This document shows positions 19,284 to 27,995 of a stretch of DNA of 64,000 bases, one piece after another. Each line of letters starts with the position of its first letter. Within the stretch, counting starts at the first letter, position 1. The stretch is from an uncultured cyanobacterium. Lineage in GTDB: Bacteria; Cyanobacteriota; Cyanobacteriia; Cyanobacteriales; Nostocaceae. The translations under genes and the position numbers were made by a program. The stretch spans positions 1 to 64,000 of the forward strand of contig CAINGU010000041.1 in the NCBI GenBank assembly GCA_903848645.1. The letters run 5' to 3'. Below the pieces are notes generated by a model. It was not told the origin of the DNA and ran no database searches. It saw only the letters and a list, made by a program, of their open reading frames with translations.

Positions 19284-19775
19284 TCAATTTTTAATTGATC
19301 CTTCTTGGCTACAATATTTATTTAATTCAACGCCTAGAGCATCTGATTCTTTACCAGCAGTTTTGGCAGCAGTTGTTAATGCCGAATCAATTTCTTTTCT
19401 AGCTTGTTCAATTTTTCCCCTACCATCTTTTGATGATGCTTCTGCCTTTTTCGTGTCCCCAAGTGCGTTTGATGCTTTGGCTATGGCTTCACTGAGATGA
19501 TCAAAGATTTTGATAAAACTAGTTTCAAATTCTTTCAGTTTTGGGTCTTTTAAATTTAATTCCTGAATAGATTTGGTGACATTTTTCAAATCCTTAGATA
19601 ATTGCAAGCTGGTTGATACCTGCTGACCTTTTTTTGTGTCAATCAGTGATGTACCTTGATTAACAACTGTAATCAATCGCTGACATTGGGCGGTTTTAGT
19701 CTCGCTGCAACTGGTAATTAACAAAGCGATGCTCAGGCTAACAGGAGCAATTATTCTATAACGGGAAAACAACAT
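19284..19775 (-). CDS. Small helical lipoprotein of unknown function
   Basis: A 163-aa secreted protein with a signal peptide and lipobox: hydrophobic APVSLSIALLITSC, with Cys23 predicted to be lipidated. The mature part is charged and helical (LQLSKDLKNVTKSIQELNL, then AIAKASNALGDTKKAEASSKDGRGK), with coiled-coil character, and ends near a second Cys (KYCSQEGS). Two further Cys are in the first 35 residues. It resembles other cyanobacterial lipoproteins of this size, but no named family is recognised. It is convergent with recQ and monocistronic. Confidence 0.75.
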   Translation of the reverse strand: MLFSRYRIIAPVSLSIALLITSCSETKTAQCQRLITVVNQGTSLIDTKKGQQVSTSLQLSKDLKNVTKSIQELNLKDPKLKEFETSFIKIFDHLSEAIAKASNALGDTKKAEASSKDGRGKIEQARKEIDSALTTAAKTAGKESDALGVELNKYCSQEGSIKN

Positions 19776-19915
19776 TTAAAAATTTAAAATTAAAGACAGT
19801 TGGAAACGGGGATTTAAACCCCGAATGTAACAAGATAGAGTAGAGGAGGCGTATTAAACCTGTTAAGCAAAATTTGGTTGTTGTGATGCAATTACAAATT
19901 TCTGTGTTGAGTAAT

Positions 19916-20680
19916 TTACCAATCTACTGGCAAACCTAATCTATCTAAGGTTTTTCCATCTTGCAACAGTGGTTGAATGTTGCTATCTATTTGGATTTTA
20001 CCAGTAGATAGGACTAAAGCCCGTTGGGTTACTTTTCCGAGCCAATGCAGGTCATGGGATGCTATTAACATTACCTGTACGGGCAATTTTAATAATACTT
20101 GGGCTAAGTGTCGCCGCCATGCTGGGTCTAGTCCGTTAGTTGGCTCATCTAAGATGAGAATAGCAGGATCTAGGGCTAAAATCGCAGCTAGGGCGGCTAA
20201 ACGTCTTTGTCCTCCAGAAAGTTCATGGGCTGAACGATGGGCGTAGGACTCTAATCCAAAGTCTGCTAATAGTTGATGGGCTTTATCTTTAGCGGCTATG
20301 GGTGAGACCCCATAATTAAGGGGGCCAAAGGTAATATCTTCTAAGATTGTGGGCATAAATAATTGGTCGTTAGCATCTTGAAAGCTAAAACCAATTTGTT
20401 GCCGGATTTGCGGCAGGGTATTTGGCAATATGGGGATACCATTAATCCAGATTTTACCGCTTTGGGGATGTTTTAAGCCAATCAGGTTTTCTAGTAAGGT
20501 GCTTTTTCCTGAACCTGTAGCACCCATTAAAGCGACGCGATCGCCTGTTTGTAAGCTAAAAGAAATTTCTTGTAATATAGGTTGCTGGTGGGAATAGGCA
20601 TATACGAGATTTTGAACTTCAACGACATTAGTATGCGGTTGAGAGAGGGAAATTTGGGGATTAGAAGTTAAGGATGTCAA
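19916..20680 (-). CDS. cbiO: Energy-coupling ABC ATPase for Co/Ni uptake (CbiO-like)
   Basis: ATPase of an energy-coupling-factor importer for cobalt or nickel. The 254-aa protein has Walker A GATGSGKST, a Q-loop region FSFQDANDQLF, signature LSGGQRRLAALAAIL, Walker B AILILDEPTNGLD and the switch His in IASHDLHWLG. It is the last gene of a cbiM-cbiQ-cbiO unit, 10 bases after the cbiQ stop. The metal is not certain: genomes with cobalamin synthesis or Ni-hydrogenase/urease/Ni-SOD use closely related systems. Confidence 0.93.
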   Translation of the reverse strand: MTSLTSNPQISLSQPHTNVVEVQNLVYAYSHQQPILQEISFSLQTGDRVALMGATGSGKSTLLENLIGLKHPQSGKIWINGIPILPNTLPQIRQQIGFSFQDANDQLFMPTILEDITFGPLNYGVSPIAAKDKAHQLLADFGLESYAHRSAHELSGGQRRLAALAAILALDPAILILDEPTNGLDPAWRRHLAQVLLKLPVQVMLIASHDLHWLGKVTQRALVLSTGKIQIDSNIQPLLQDGKTLDRLGLPVDW

Positions 20681-20690
20681 GATTCACCAC

Positions 20691-21356
20691 TCAAATAACA
20701 GTAAAGTAGGAACTGAGGGTTAAACAAGTAGCTGTCACCCCAGTTATTAACAAGATAAAACGTTCTTTTGGTTTGAGGGGGGAATCTATGGGTAATTGTC
20801 CGTTATATCCACGGGCTACCATAGCCGCATAAACTCTTTCGGCTCTGTCGAGGGTGCGGAGATACAAAGCCCCAATCATGGAAGCACTGGCATAGCGCAA
20901 CCATCCCGCTGTACCGTTCAAACCACGCAATTGGGCGCTGCGCTGCATTTGCGTCACTTCCAAAAGTAATATTTCTAAATATTGCGCGGCTAAGATTAGG
21001 TTTTCCTTTAATGGTGCAGGTATTGGTAAGCTTTTGAGGGCAATACCCAAACTGTGGGGGGGTAAGGTTAATAAAAAACTATTCATGGCAATTAAACAAA
21101 TTAGGGAACGCAGCAGCAAAAAACTAGCTCGTTCCCATCCCAATGGTAAAGCCACCAATGATAGAAAAATTAATTCTGTCCCCAGTAAACCGCCTAATTT
21201 ACGAATGGGTACTTGTAATATACAAACCCATAAAAGTGCGATCGCCCCATATATAACCAAGTAATTCCAACTTTCTGGCTTTAACAAAGCAGCGCCAATT
21301 ACAATCATTAGGGATAGATGTAAGCGTAACGGCAAGGAAATTTTAATTTTAAGCAT
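20691..21356 (-). CDS. cbiQ: Energy-coupling factor transmembrane protein (CbiQ-like)
   Basis: Membrane T-component linking the ATPase to the substrate-binding component. The 221-aa protein has several hydrophobic spans (for example IGAALLKPESWNYLVIYGAIALLWVCIL) and the coupling-helix regions SAQLRGLNG and ERVYAAMVARGYNG (the typical A-R-G motifs). Its start overlaps the cbiM stop by 8 bases, which indicates translational coupling in the operon. Confidence 0.9.
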   Translation of the reverse strand: MLKIKISLPLRLHLSLMIVIGAALLKPESWNYLVIYGAIALLWVCILQVPIRKLGGLLGTELIFLSLVALPLGWERASFLLLRSLICLIAMNSFLLTLPPHSLGIALKSLPIPAPLKENLILAAQYLEILLLEVTQMQRSAQLRGLNGTAGWLRYASASMIGALYLRTLDRAERVYAAMVARGYNGQLPIDSPLKPKERFILLITGVTATCLTLSSYFTVI

Positions 21357-22272
21357 TTTTCGGTTTTACCACGTTGGCAATTCCAAAGGCGACACCGAAA
21401 GCGACACCAGATCCTACGAGTCCAGCAATACTGGTGCTGATTTTACCATCCACACCTTGAACTTTGTAATCAGCTAAAGGAGTAGGAATCTTGACAATCG
21501 TAGTTTCTTTGTCTTTAAAGCGGTATTTTTCGGCTACTGAGTCTAATCCATCAGGCCAAGTTGAGGCAAACAAGGATAGAACACCGGCAATAATCAAAAT
21601 ACTTACTACTGGAACTAACCATTTTTGTAATTGTGGTTGTTCTCCAGGTAATAAGTCTGGTCTGACTTTGATCAGATAAGTTAACACACTACCAGTAATT
21701 AGTCCTTCGCCAATACCAATCAAAATATGCACACCAGCCATGGCTGGTAAACCGATATTCAGCGGTATTGTTCCAGAAATAGCCAGTTCAATGGTACAGG
21801 CGATGGATGCGGCTACAACACTGATTGCGGCTGCTATGCCTGCTGCCAGTGGTAAGCGTCCTTTAGAACCGCCTAAAAGTCGTTGTAATGGTTGAAATAG
21901 CCACCAACCAACCCAGATTCCCACTAGCCCCATATTAAAAATATTTGCCCCTAATGCGGTGATGCCCCCGTCAGCAAATAGGACGGCTTGAATTACAAAA
22001 ACTGTGGCCATAGCTAGACTTGCAGCCCAAGGACTGCCTAAAATAATCGCTGCTAATGTCCCTCCTAATAAGTGACCGCTAGTCCCTCCCGCTACGGGAA
22101 AATTAATCATTTGCGCGGCAAATATAAAGGCTGTGGTTAAGCCGAGAATGGGGGCGCGACGATTGCCAAAAGCTGTTTGCGATCGCTCAAAAGCCACAAA
22201 TAAAGCGGTTGCACTGGCTAAACTGGTGGCTACTGCAACTGGCACTGAAATAAATCCATCGGGTATGTGCAT
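21349..22272 (-). CDS. cbiM: Co/Ni-binding membrane component CbiM with fused N-like domain
   Basis: Substrate-capture component of the ECF metal importer. It begins MHIPDGFIS, the family hallmark in which the N-terminus and His2 bind the metal, and has conserved PVAGGTSGHLLGG and FADGGITALGANIFNMG. The 307-aa protein is longer than CbiM alone: from about residue 225 it continues into a PDGLDSVAEKY segment and a final membrane span. This is a fused NikN/PDGLE-type partner, so no separate cbiN is expected. It is the first gene of the operon. I looked for a cobalamin riboswitch in the leader and saw none. Confidence 0.92.
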   Translation of the reverse strand: MHIPDGFISVPVAVATSLASATALFVAFERSQTAFGNRRAPILGLTTAFIFAAQMINFPVAGGTSGHLLGGTLAAIILGSPWAASLAMATVFVIQAVLFADGGITALGANIFNMGLVGIWVGWWLFQPLQRLLGGSKGRLPLAAGIAAAISVVAASIACTIELAISGTIPLNIGLPAMAGVHILIGIGEGLITGSVLTYLIKVRPDLLPGEQPQLQKWLVPVVSILIIAGVLSLFASTWPDGLDSVAEKYRFKDKETTIVKIPTPLADYKVQGVDGKISTSIAGLVGSGVAFGVAFGIANVVKPKNA

Positions 22273-22826
22273 GAAATTGGTGTTTTTTTTAATGTGTTTT
22301 TGGCAAACTAATTGTAAGTAATATAACGACTAACAAAATTAATAGCAAACTAAAATTTATCTCTTTTGACAATACCCTATTGATAGATGTTTGGGAATTT
22401 TATTTAGGGTATTTCTGTAATAAAAAATACGTCAAATTATATATTTATTTTGTAAATTATTAACATTTATAAATCTTTATAACATATTCTCATATTTCCA
22501 ACTACTTCAAGAAATTAGAAATCTAAAGCTTTGGTAATTTAAGCTTGAATCATGCAGACATTTTTACAATGTGGATTTTTACTTTTGATTACAACTATAG
22601 GAATCCGGTTTGATTCCTGAATTTTCCTACGTAGGAGGGCAAGAGGCAAACTTCCAATTTAAAAAATATCCCAAAATTTCTTGTAGTGCGGGCATCTTGC
22701 CCGCTAATAATACCAGGACGGGCAAGATGCCATTGGATAGCGAAGCACTGCTGCAAGCAGTTCATCTTTTTTGTGGAGTTCTCTTAGTCTCAAATCCAAT
22801 CAGATTTTTAGTCCATAATAATGGTT
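22273..22826. other. Intergenic region with hairpin repeat
   Basis: The first 330 bases are AT-rich, probably the cbiM promoter region, with no clear riboswitch. At 22691-22703 / 22719-22731 lies a perfect 13-bp inverted repeat, GGCATCTTGCCCG ... CGGGCAAGATGCC. At 22735-22758 is the GATAGCGAAGCACTGCTGCA repeat also found in comEC. No gene is seen; a 92-aa open frame across this stretch is repeat-derived. Confidence 0.6.
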
Positions 22827-23798
22827 TTACTGCACAACTTGACGAGGTTTATATTGAGGACCACGAATTTGATTGCGTAGATTGTTGATCCATAGGTAAA
22901 CAGCAGGAATATAGGATGCAGCGGTAAAAATGAGTTTTTGAGATTTACTTAGATACGGCCAAGCTAACTGTAAAACCCTCTGACGTGCGTCGAACTTCTG
23001 GAGGTTGATGGATTTGCTGGCTAGGGTTTTGGCTTTTCCTGCGAGAATTCCTAAAGAGATATCATAACGATCTCGTAAAGACTGAAATGCTCGAAAATTT
23101 GCAGTTAGTCCCTCTTCATCAAGTGCGAATTTACGGGAGTGACTATCAGGATTATTGCATCTGTAGTAACTAGAAGGAATCGGATCGTAAGCTAAAGTAT
23201 GATTATAAACCGCACGCATGATCATTTCCATATCTTCGGCTCCCCGAAACTCCGGTTTAAATCCACCAACTTCCATCAATAGATGTCGAGCAATAGCTGA
23301 GGAAGATAACTCCAAAAGACCGTGTTTTTGATATAACTCGAAGTAAGTACAGTGATCTATGTTCCTTTGGAGGGTGTCAAAGGGAGAATCGGATCGGGAG
23401 ACAACACGGTTAATGTTAATAGAAAAGTGTTCTGCGGCGGCCAGATATACCAAATCACCTGATGTTTCAATGGCGGTGTAAATTCTTTCTAAATGTTCAG
23501 GTTTCCACCAATCATCAGCATCCAGGAAAGCAATCCAGTCCCCTATGGCAGCTTCAATGCCTAAATTACGCGCACCAGCCGGTCCGAGATGATCGCTTTG
23601 GAGGACAAGGATTGGAACAGGACTGGTTTTGGCAAAAGTTGTAATCAAATTGAGAGAGTCATCACTAGAACCGTCATCAATCACAAACACTTCATGCGGT
23701 GGAAGGGTTTGGGCTATAACACTTTCTAAAGTCCCTATAATCCAGGTATCAGCATTGTAACAGGGTATAACAACTGAAAATTGGATACTTGGTCGCAT
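22827..23798 (-). CDS. Family 2 glycosyltransferase
   Basis: Inverting GT-A glycosyltransferase adding sugars to polysaccharide, lipid or protein acceptors. The 323-aa protein shows FSVVIPCYNADTWI at the N-terminus, VIDDGSSDDS near residue 40, the metal-binding DAD in WIAFLDADDWW near residue 92 and GAEDMEMIMRAV near residue 180 as the acceptor/base region. No membrane helices are evident, apart from a weakly hydrophobic stretch near the C-terminus (LIFTAASYIPAVYLWI). It stands alone between the metal importer and the iron module, so its substrate cannot be inferred. Confidence 0.88.
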   Translation of the reverse strand: MRPSIQFSVVIPCYNADTWIIGTLESVIAQTLPPHEVFVIDDGSSDDSLNLITTFAKTSPVPILVLQSDHLGPAGARNLGIEAAIGDWIAFLDADDWWKPEHLERIYTAIETSGDLVYLAAAEHFSININRVVSRSDSPFDTLQRNIDHCTYFELYQKHGLLELSSSAIARHLLMEVGGFKPEFRGAEDMEMIMRAVYNHTLAYDPIPSSYYRCNNPDSHSRKFALDEEGLTANFRAFQSLRDRYDISLGILAGKAKTLASKSINLQKFDARQRVLQLAWPYLSKSQKLIFTAASYIPAVYLWINNLRNQIRGPQYKPRQVVQ

Positions 23799-23983
23799 AA
23801 AATTTGGGAGAAATTTACTGTATCAGGCTTTATTTAAAATATTATACACTAAGTAGATTTTATAAAATAACGCGCCTTTGCGGTTTTTGTTGGTATAGCC
23901 GCGATTTATAATCGCTTTTACTTGCTATCCTTAGCATCTGTTCTGTAGTTAACGGTAAACAAACTAAAAATTATTTTTCAAAG

Positions 23984-24015
23984 TTATTGACAATAATTCC
24001 TAAGTTGTATAGGAT
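23984..24015 (+). promoter_or_regulatory. Promoter with overlapping 6-1-6 palindrome before multicopper oxidase
   Basis: TTGACA (23987-23992) and TAGGAT (24010-24015) are spaced by 17 bases. The -35 box is inside the perfect palindrome TTATTG-A-CAATAA (23984-23996). A 6-1-6 AT-rich palindrome over a -35 box in front of iron genes is the form expected of a Fur operator, though it matches the consensus only in outline. Confidence 0.4.
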
Positions 24016-24075
24016 ACCTAAAGCTAATTGCAAATAATTCGCAATTTTCCACATACGCATATCCCTATTAGTCTC

Positions 24076-25101
24076 ATGTCTGACAACTTTACTTTCAGTA
24101 AAGATAAAATTTGGAGTCGTCGTCAATTACTGCAACTGGGATTTTCCGGTGCTGGATTAATGGGTGCGGGCGCAATTTGGCAGATATTGAATGTCAAAAA
24201 TCATGCCAGTGTCAGAGTTCCACCGATGGAAATGCCAGTATCTAATGGTGCTACGAACCCCATGCAGGTGTTACGAGATTTTGATTATGGGACAGTTAAG
24301 CAGGAAAATGGGCGCACAGTCCGCGAATTTCAGTTAACCGCTGGTACTTCCACCATTCAGCTTAATAGTGCTGTCTCCTATAACATTTGGGATTTAAATC
24401 GGCGGATTCCTGGACCAACACTTCGGGCTAAAGAAGGTGAAAGAATAAGAATACTTTTTCTCAATAATGCTGGACATTCCCACTCTTTACATTTTCATGG
24501 AGTTCATCCCGCTGAAATGGATGGAATAAAACCTGTGAGTAATGGTAAAGCGACTATATACGAATTTGATGCCGAACCCTATGGCGTTCATTTGTATCAC
24601 TGTCACGTTGCTCCGGTTACTCGTCACATTGCCAAGGGCTTATATGGGATGTTTATTATTGACCCTCCTCAACCCCGTCCCCCGGCTGATGAAATTGTTT
24701 TAATCATGTCTGGGTATGACATAAATGATGATAACCGCAATGAATATTATGCTTTTAATGGTGTACCACATCATTATATGCACCATCCCATTCAGATTTA
24801 TCAAAATCAGTTAATTCGGGTCTATGTTCTCAATATTATTGAATTTGATCCGGCTGTGACGTTTCATCTTCACGCTAATTTCTTTGATGTTTATCGTTCC
24901 GGTATGACAATGACTCCCAGTGAAAAAACTGATGTTTTAACAATGGGTGTCGCAGAAAGGCACATTTTAGAGTTTGCTTTTCGCTATCCAGGAAAATATA
25001 TGTTTCATCCTCATCAAGATGCTATTGCTGAAAATGGTTGTATGGGACAGTTTGAAGTAATCGCAGACAATGACTCCAAAAACCAGGTCAAGAAATCGTG
25101 A
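24076..25101 (+). CDS. Two-domain multicopper oxidase (putative ferroxidase)
   Basis: Periplasmic copper oxidase. From the ATG it has 341 aa, with a Tat-like leader (SRRQLLQLGFSGAGLMGAGAIW). Domain 1 (about 45-195) has HSHSLHFHG and VHLYHCHVAPVTRH...GM, which supplies a full type-1 copper site plus type-2/3 histidines. Domain 2 (about 200-330) has VTFHLHANFF and MFHPHQDAIAENGCMG, keeping HxH ligands, but the cysteine of the HCH motif is Pro. So type-1 copper occurs only in domain 1, the pattern of 'type C' two-domain oxidases. Followed by a lipoprotein, a ferritin-like protein and an FTR1 permease, it is most likely a ferroxidase, by analogy with yeast Fet3/Ftr1. A TTG at 24028 could extend it but would precede the Tat motif awkwardly. 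Confidence 0.88.
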   Translation: MSDNFTFSKDKIWSRRQLLQLGFSGAGLMGAGAIWQILNVKNHASVRVPPMEMPVSNGATNPMQVLRDFDYGTVKQENGRTVREFQLTAGTSTIQLNSAVSYNIWDLNRRIPGPTLRAKEGERIRILFLNNAGHSHSLHFHGVHPAEMDGIKPVSNGKATIYEFDAEPYGVHLYHCHVAPVTRHIAKGLYGMFIIDPPQPRPPADEIVLIMSGYDINDDNRNEYYAFNGVPHHYMHHPIQIYQNQLIRVYVLNIIEFDPAVTFHLHANFFDVYRSGMTMTPSEKTDVLTMGVAERHILEFAFRYPGKYMFHPHQDAIAENGCMGQFEVIADNDSKNQVKKS

Positions 25102-25200
25102 CAAAACTGAAGAGAATTTGTAACTTAGTAAAATCCAAATTTAGCAATATCTGAGATTTACCTACTTAATTTATACTTAATGTTTTAGAAAAAATAGTTG

Positions 25201-25258
25201 ATAAATATTTGCATTTATGATAAATCATCATCATATCTAAAACCAAATATTTGCAAAT
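25201..25258 (+). promoter_or_regulatory. AT-rich operator-like repeats before the iron lipoprotein
   Basis: AAATATTTGCA occurs twice in direct orientation (25203-25213 and 25245-25255). The first sits in ATAAAT-N6-ATTTAT and the second in the palindrome ATTTGCAAAT (25249-25258). The site is about 60-110 bases before the ATG of the lipoprotein gene, where a regulator could bind. Confidence 0.3.
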
Positions 25259-25313
25259 TTATCTACTGCTAAATCCTTAAATTACCAACATTAACAGTTT
25301 ATCAGGAGCAAAA

Positions 25314-26333
25314 ATGATCAAATTACGTTACTTATTTTTATCTATCGCTGCTTGTGCCATGATTTCTCTAAGTTCTTGTACCAGCGACTCACAAAAAGCA
25401 GATATTCAATCAACACCAAATACAGCCCAAGTTACAGAAACTAGCGGTCATAGTGGTAAAGCTAAAATTAATATCAATAATGCAATTTTATCGCAGTTAG
25501 ATAAATTAGAAGCTACATTAGGAATTCCGGCTTTATCCAACAAAATACAAGCTAATCGTCCCTACGCTAATCCAACGGATTTAGTCAGTAAAAAAGTTAT
25601 TACTCAGCCACAGTTTGACCAAATTAAAGACATGGTGACAGTTGAAGAAGTGGTACTTACAGGTGAAGCCAAAGATATTGACTACATGACCAAATTAGGA
25701 TTAATGAAAGGACATCTTTTAGTAGCCAAAGAACTATTAGAGCAAAATCAACCCAAACAAGCTCAACCCCATATTGGACATCCAGTAGAAGAAATTTATG
25801 TTGATGTTGAAGAACAACTAAATGAGCGCAATGTGAAAGAATTTAAAAGCAACTTGGTCAGTTTAAACGATTTAGTTAAATCTAATCCCAATGATGCCAA
25901 AATAAAAACTAACTTTACCACTTCTGTGCAAGCTGTTGATAATGCGATCGCTATTTTACCAACCGAAGAACGTAGCAAACCCGCATTTATTGTCCAAGTA
26001 ATCAACGGTTTACTAGATGCTGCTAACTCAGAATATGGTGCAGCAATTGCCAATGGCAAAATTACCGCCCCCATTGAATATCAAGATTCCCGTGGTTTTA
26101 TAGTCTATTCTCAAGAACTATATAAAGGGATTTCTAGTCAAATGGCTCAAAAAAATCCTGAAGAACACAAAGTCATAGATACAGCTTTCGGGGAATTGGT
26201 GAAAGTTTGGCCTACTGCTATTCCACCAGCGCAAGCAGTCAAAACTAGAGAAGATGTTACCAAGCTAATAAAAACCATAGAGGAAAACACTCAAAAAGTG
26301 CGAGAAAAAACTAGCACTAAAGCACAAAATTAG
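25314..26333 (+). CDS. Helix-hairpin-helix lipoprotein of the iron module
   Basis: A 339-aa exported lipoprotein (signal ACAMISLSSC, lipid-anchored Cys22). Residues about 50-115 form a ComEA-type helix-hairpin-helix unit (KININNAILSQLDKLEATLGI..ANRPYANPTDLVSKKVI). The C-terminal 200 residues are all helical, with conserved-looking metal-ligand candidates (MKGHLLVAKELL, QAQPHIGHPVEEIY, EYQDSRGFIVYSQELY), reminiscent of the helical imelysin/EfeO iron-binding fold although not clearly the same family. An AGGAG lies before the ATG. Placed between a multicopper oxidase and ferritin/FTR1 genes, it is probably a periplasmic iron-binding or handover protein. That role is inference. Confidence 0.75.
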   Translation: MIKLRYLFLSIAACAMISLSSCTSDSQKADIQSTPNTAQVTETSGHSGKAKININNAILSQLDKLEATLGIPALSNKIQANRPYANPTDLVSKKVITQPQFDQIKDMVTVEEVVLTGEAKDIDYMTKLGLMKGHLLVAKELLEQNQPKQAQPHIGHPVEEIYVDVEEQLNERNVKEFKSNLVSLNDLVKSNPNDAKIKTNFTTSVQAVDNAIAILPTEERSKPAFIVQVINGLLDAANSEYGAAIANGKITAPIEYQDSRGFIVYSQELYKGISSQMAQKNPEEHKVIDTAFGELVKVWPTAIPPAQAVKTREDVTKLIKTIEENTQKVREKTSTKAQN

Positions 26334-26513
26334 TATTTTCACACCATTGGAAGTACAGAAAAAGAAGTTTAACATAGTAGATAAGAGAGAAAATAGTTAA
26401 AAACTAAGAGTGAAGATAGGTTGGTTTTTCAAAACCTGAAAAAAGTATAACTGCTCACTAATAATTGGTAGCTAAAAACTCTCCTCATGTAATTTTGCTC
26501 AACTTAACAACTA

Positions 26514-26948
26514 ATGCAAGAACTCGACCATAAAAAGACAATTGATATTCTCAATTCCATCATGGAATTTGAACTAGCAGGGGTAGTTCGCTACACCCAT
26601 TATTCCTTAATGGTAACAGGTCCAAATCGTATACCTATTGTGGCATTCTTCAAAGCGCAAGCCACAGAATCCTTACTTCATGCTCAACAAGTAGGAGAAA
26701 TTCTCACAGGTTTAGAAGGACATCCTACTTTGAGAATTGCCCCAATGGAAGAAACTTTCAAGCATAACGTTAAGGATATTTTGCAAGAAAGTTTATCTCA
26801 TGAAAAGAAAGCTTTAGATATGTACAAAAGTCTTCTAGAAGTTGTCAATAATGCCAGTATCTATTTAGAAGAATTCACCCGTGGTATGATCGGACAAGAA
26901 GAGATGCACAATCTCGAACTCAAAAAAATGTTACGCGATTTCAGCTAA
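26514..26948 (+). CDS. Ferritin-like (bacterioferritin-type) protein
   Basis: A 144-aa four-helix-bundle protein of the ferritin-like superfamily that oxidises and stores iron, or protects DNA as a mini-ferritin. The di-iron ligand set is intact: EFELAGVVRY (helix A), TESLLHAQQ (ExxH, helix B), LSHEKKALDMY (helix C) and GQEEMHNLE (ExxH, helix D). It resembles the bacterioferritin/DUF892-like branch more than classical Dps. A haem-ligating Met is not obvious. It is the third gene of the iron module, 180 bases after the lipoprotein and 87 bases before FTR1, with a perfect hairpin in between. Confidence 0.88.
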   Translation: MQELDHKKTIDILNSIMEFELAGVVRYTHYSLMVTGPNRIPIVAFFKAQATESLLHAQQVGEILTGLEGHPTLRIAPMEETFKHNVKDILQESLSHEKKALDMYKSLLEVVNNASIYLEEFTRGMIGQEEMHNLELKKMLRDFS

Positions 26949-26958
26949 TAGATCATTA

Positions 26959-26987
26959 GTAGGGGTTTAGCAATGCTAAACCCCTAC
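26959..26987. repeat. Perfect 13-bp hairpin between ferritin-like gene and FTR1
   Basis: GTAGGGGTTTAGC, loop AAT, GCTAAACCCCTAC. There is no T-run, so it is more likely a palindromic repeat or an mRNA processing/stabilising hairpin than a full terminator. It could make FTR1 expression differ from that of the upstream genes. Confidence 0.7.
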
Positions 26988-27035
26988 ATAAATTAGGAGA
27001 AGCAAAAATCTACAACTAATAAATAACTAATAAAT

Positions 27036-27995
27036 ATGAATTTTAGTACCGCTTTACCTACTTTTGTAATTACCCTCAGAGAAGGTGTAGAAGCCGCTCT
27101 AGTTGTGGGTATTGTCCTCGCATTATTAAAAAAAGCTCAACAATCTCGACTGAATACTTGGGTTTATGCTGGTGTTATTGTCGGTATTATTGTCAGTGGT
27201 TTAATAGGTATTTTATTTACGGGGATCATTAAATTCTTAGGAGCAATTAATCCTCAATATACCTCTGTAGTTGAGCCAACATTAGAGGGTGTATTTAGTG
27301 TTTTAGCAATAGTCATGCTCAGTTGGATGCTTATCTGGATGACAAAACAAGCCAGATTTATGAAAGCACAAGTTGAGGGAGCAGTCACCGACGCACTGGG
27401 AAAAAATTCCAATGCTGCTTGGGGAGTTTTTAGCTTAATTTTAGTCGCCATTATCCGCGAAGGCTTTGAAACTGTTTTATTTGTTGCCGCTAATTTTCAG
27501 CAAGGTTTATTACCCACTTTAGGCGCACTTGGTGGTTTAGCAACCTCCGCAGCAATTGGCGTTCTATTATTTAAATGGGGTGTGAAAATTAATATCCGCC
27601 AATTCTTCCAAGTCATGGGCGTTTTATTAATATTAATTGTTTCTGGTTTAGTAGTTTCCGGCTTACAACATTTTGATGAAGCTATAGCTAATCTAGCTTT
27701 GAGTAGTCGTTCTTCAGAAAATCTTTGTTTCTATTACGAACACTTTACCAGAATTCATTCTTGTATCTTAGGTCCCATAGTTTGGAATACTGAAAAAATC
27801 TTATCTGATGAACAGTTCCCCGGCATCATTCTCAAATCATTATTTGGTTATAGAGACAAAATTTATATTGTTCAAGTTGTGGGATATTTAGTATTTGTTA
27901 CCAGTATTGGTGGACTATACTTCCGCAGTATCACAGGTGGAAATAATCAAAATACCAAAAATAAAGTGATGACTACTACCACAGAGCGGAATTAA
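27036..27995 (+). CDS. FTR1-family iron permease
   Basis: High-affinity iron permease of the FTR1/EfeU family. The 319-aa protein has seven predicted membrane spans and both REGxE iron-channel motifs: LREGVEAALVVG near residue 15 and IREGFETVLFVAAN near residue 143. In yeast the permease works with a multicopper ferroxidase (Fet3). Here a multicopper oxidase lies 3 kb upstream on the same strand, with an iron lipoprotein and a ferritin-like gene between, so the four genes are likely one iron-uptake unit. The loop after the third quarter contains a Cys-rich stretch (NLCFYYEHFTRIHSC). Confidence 0.93.
   Translation: MNFSTALPTFVITLREGVEAALVVGIVLALLKKAQQSRLNTWVYAGVIVGIIVSGLIGILFTGIIKFLGAINPQYTSVVEPTLEGVFSVLAIVMLSWMLIWMTKQARFMKAQVEGAVTDALGKNSNAAWGVFSLILVAIIREGFETVLFVAANFQQGLLPTLGALGGLATSAAIGVLLFKWGVKINIRQFFQVMGVLLILIVSGLVVSGLQHFDEAIANLALSSRSSENLCFYYEHFTRIHSCILGPIVWNTEKILSDEQFPGIILKSLFGYRDKIYIVQVVGYLVFVTSIGGLYFRSITGGNNQNTKNKVMTTTTERN

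Noticed and set aside
19204-19500. 98-codon plus-strand frame
   Set aside because: It is the reverse of the lipoprotein gene and includes a palindromic repeat.
22273-22600. Cobalamin or nickel riboswitch before cbiM
   Set aside because: I looked for the conserved B12 box and stem pattern and did not find it in this AT-rich leader.
22610-22888. 92-codon open frame on the plus strand
   Set aside because: It crosses a 13-bp hairpin repeat and another interspersed repeat and overlaps the GT2 gene on the other strand; its translation is low-complexity.
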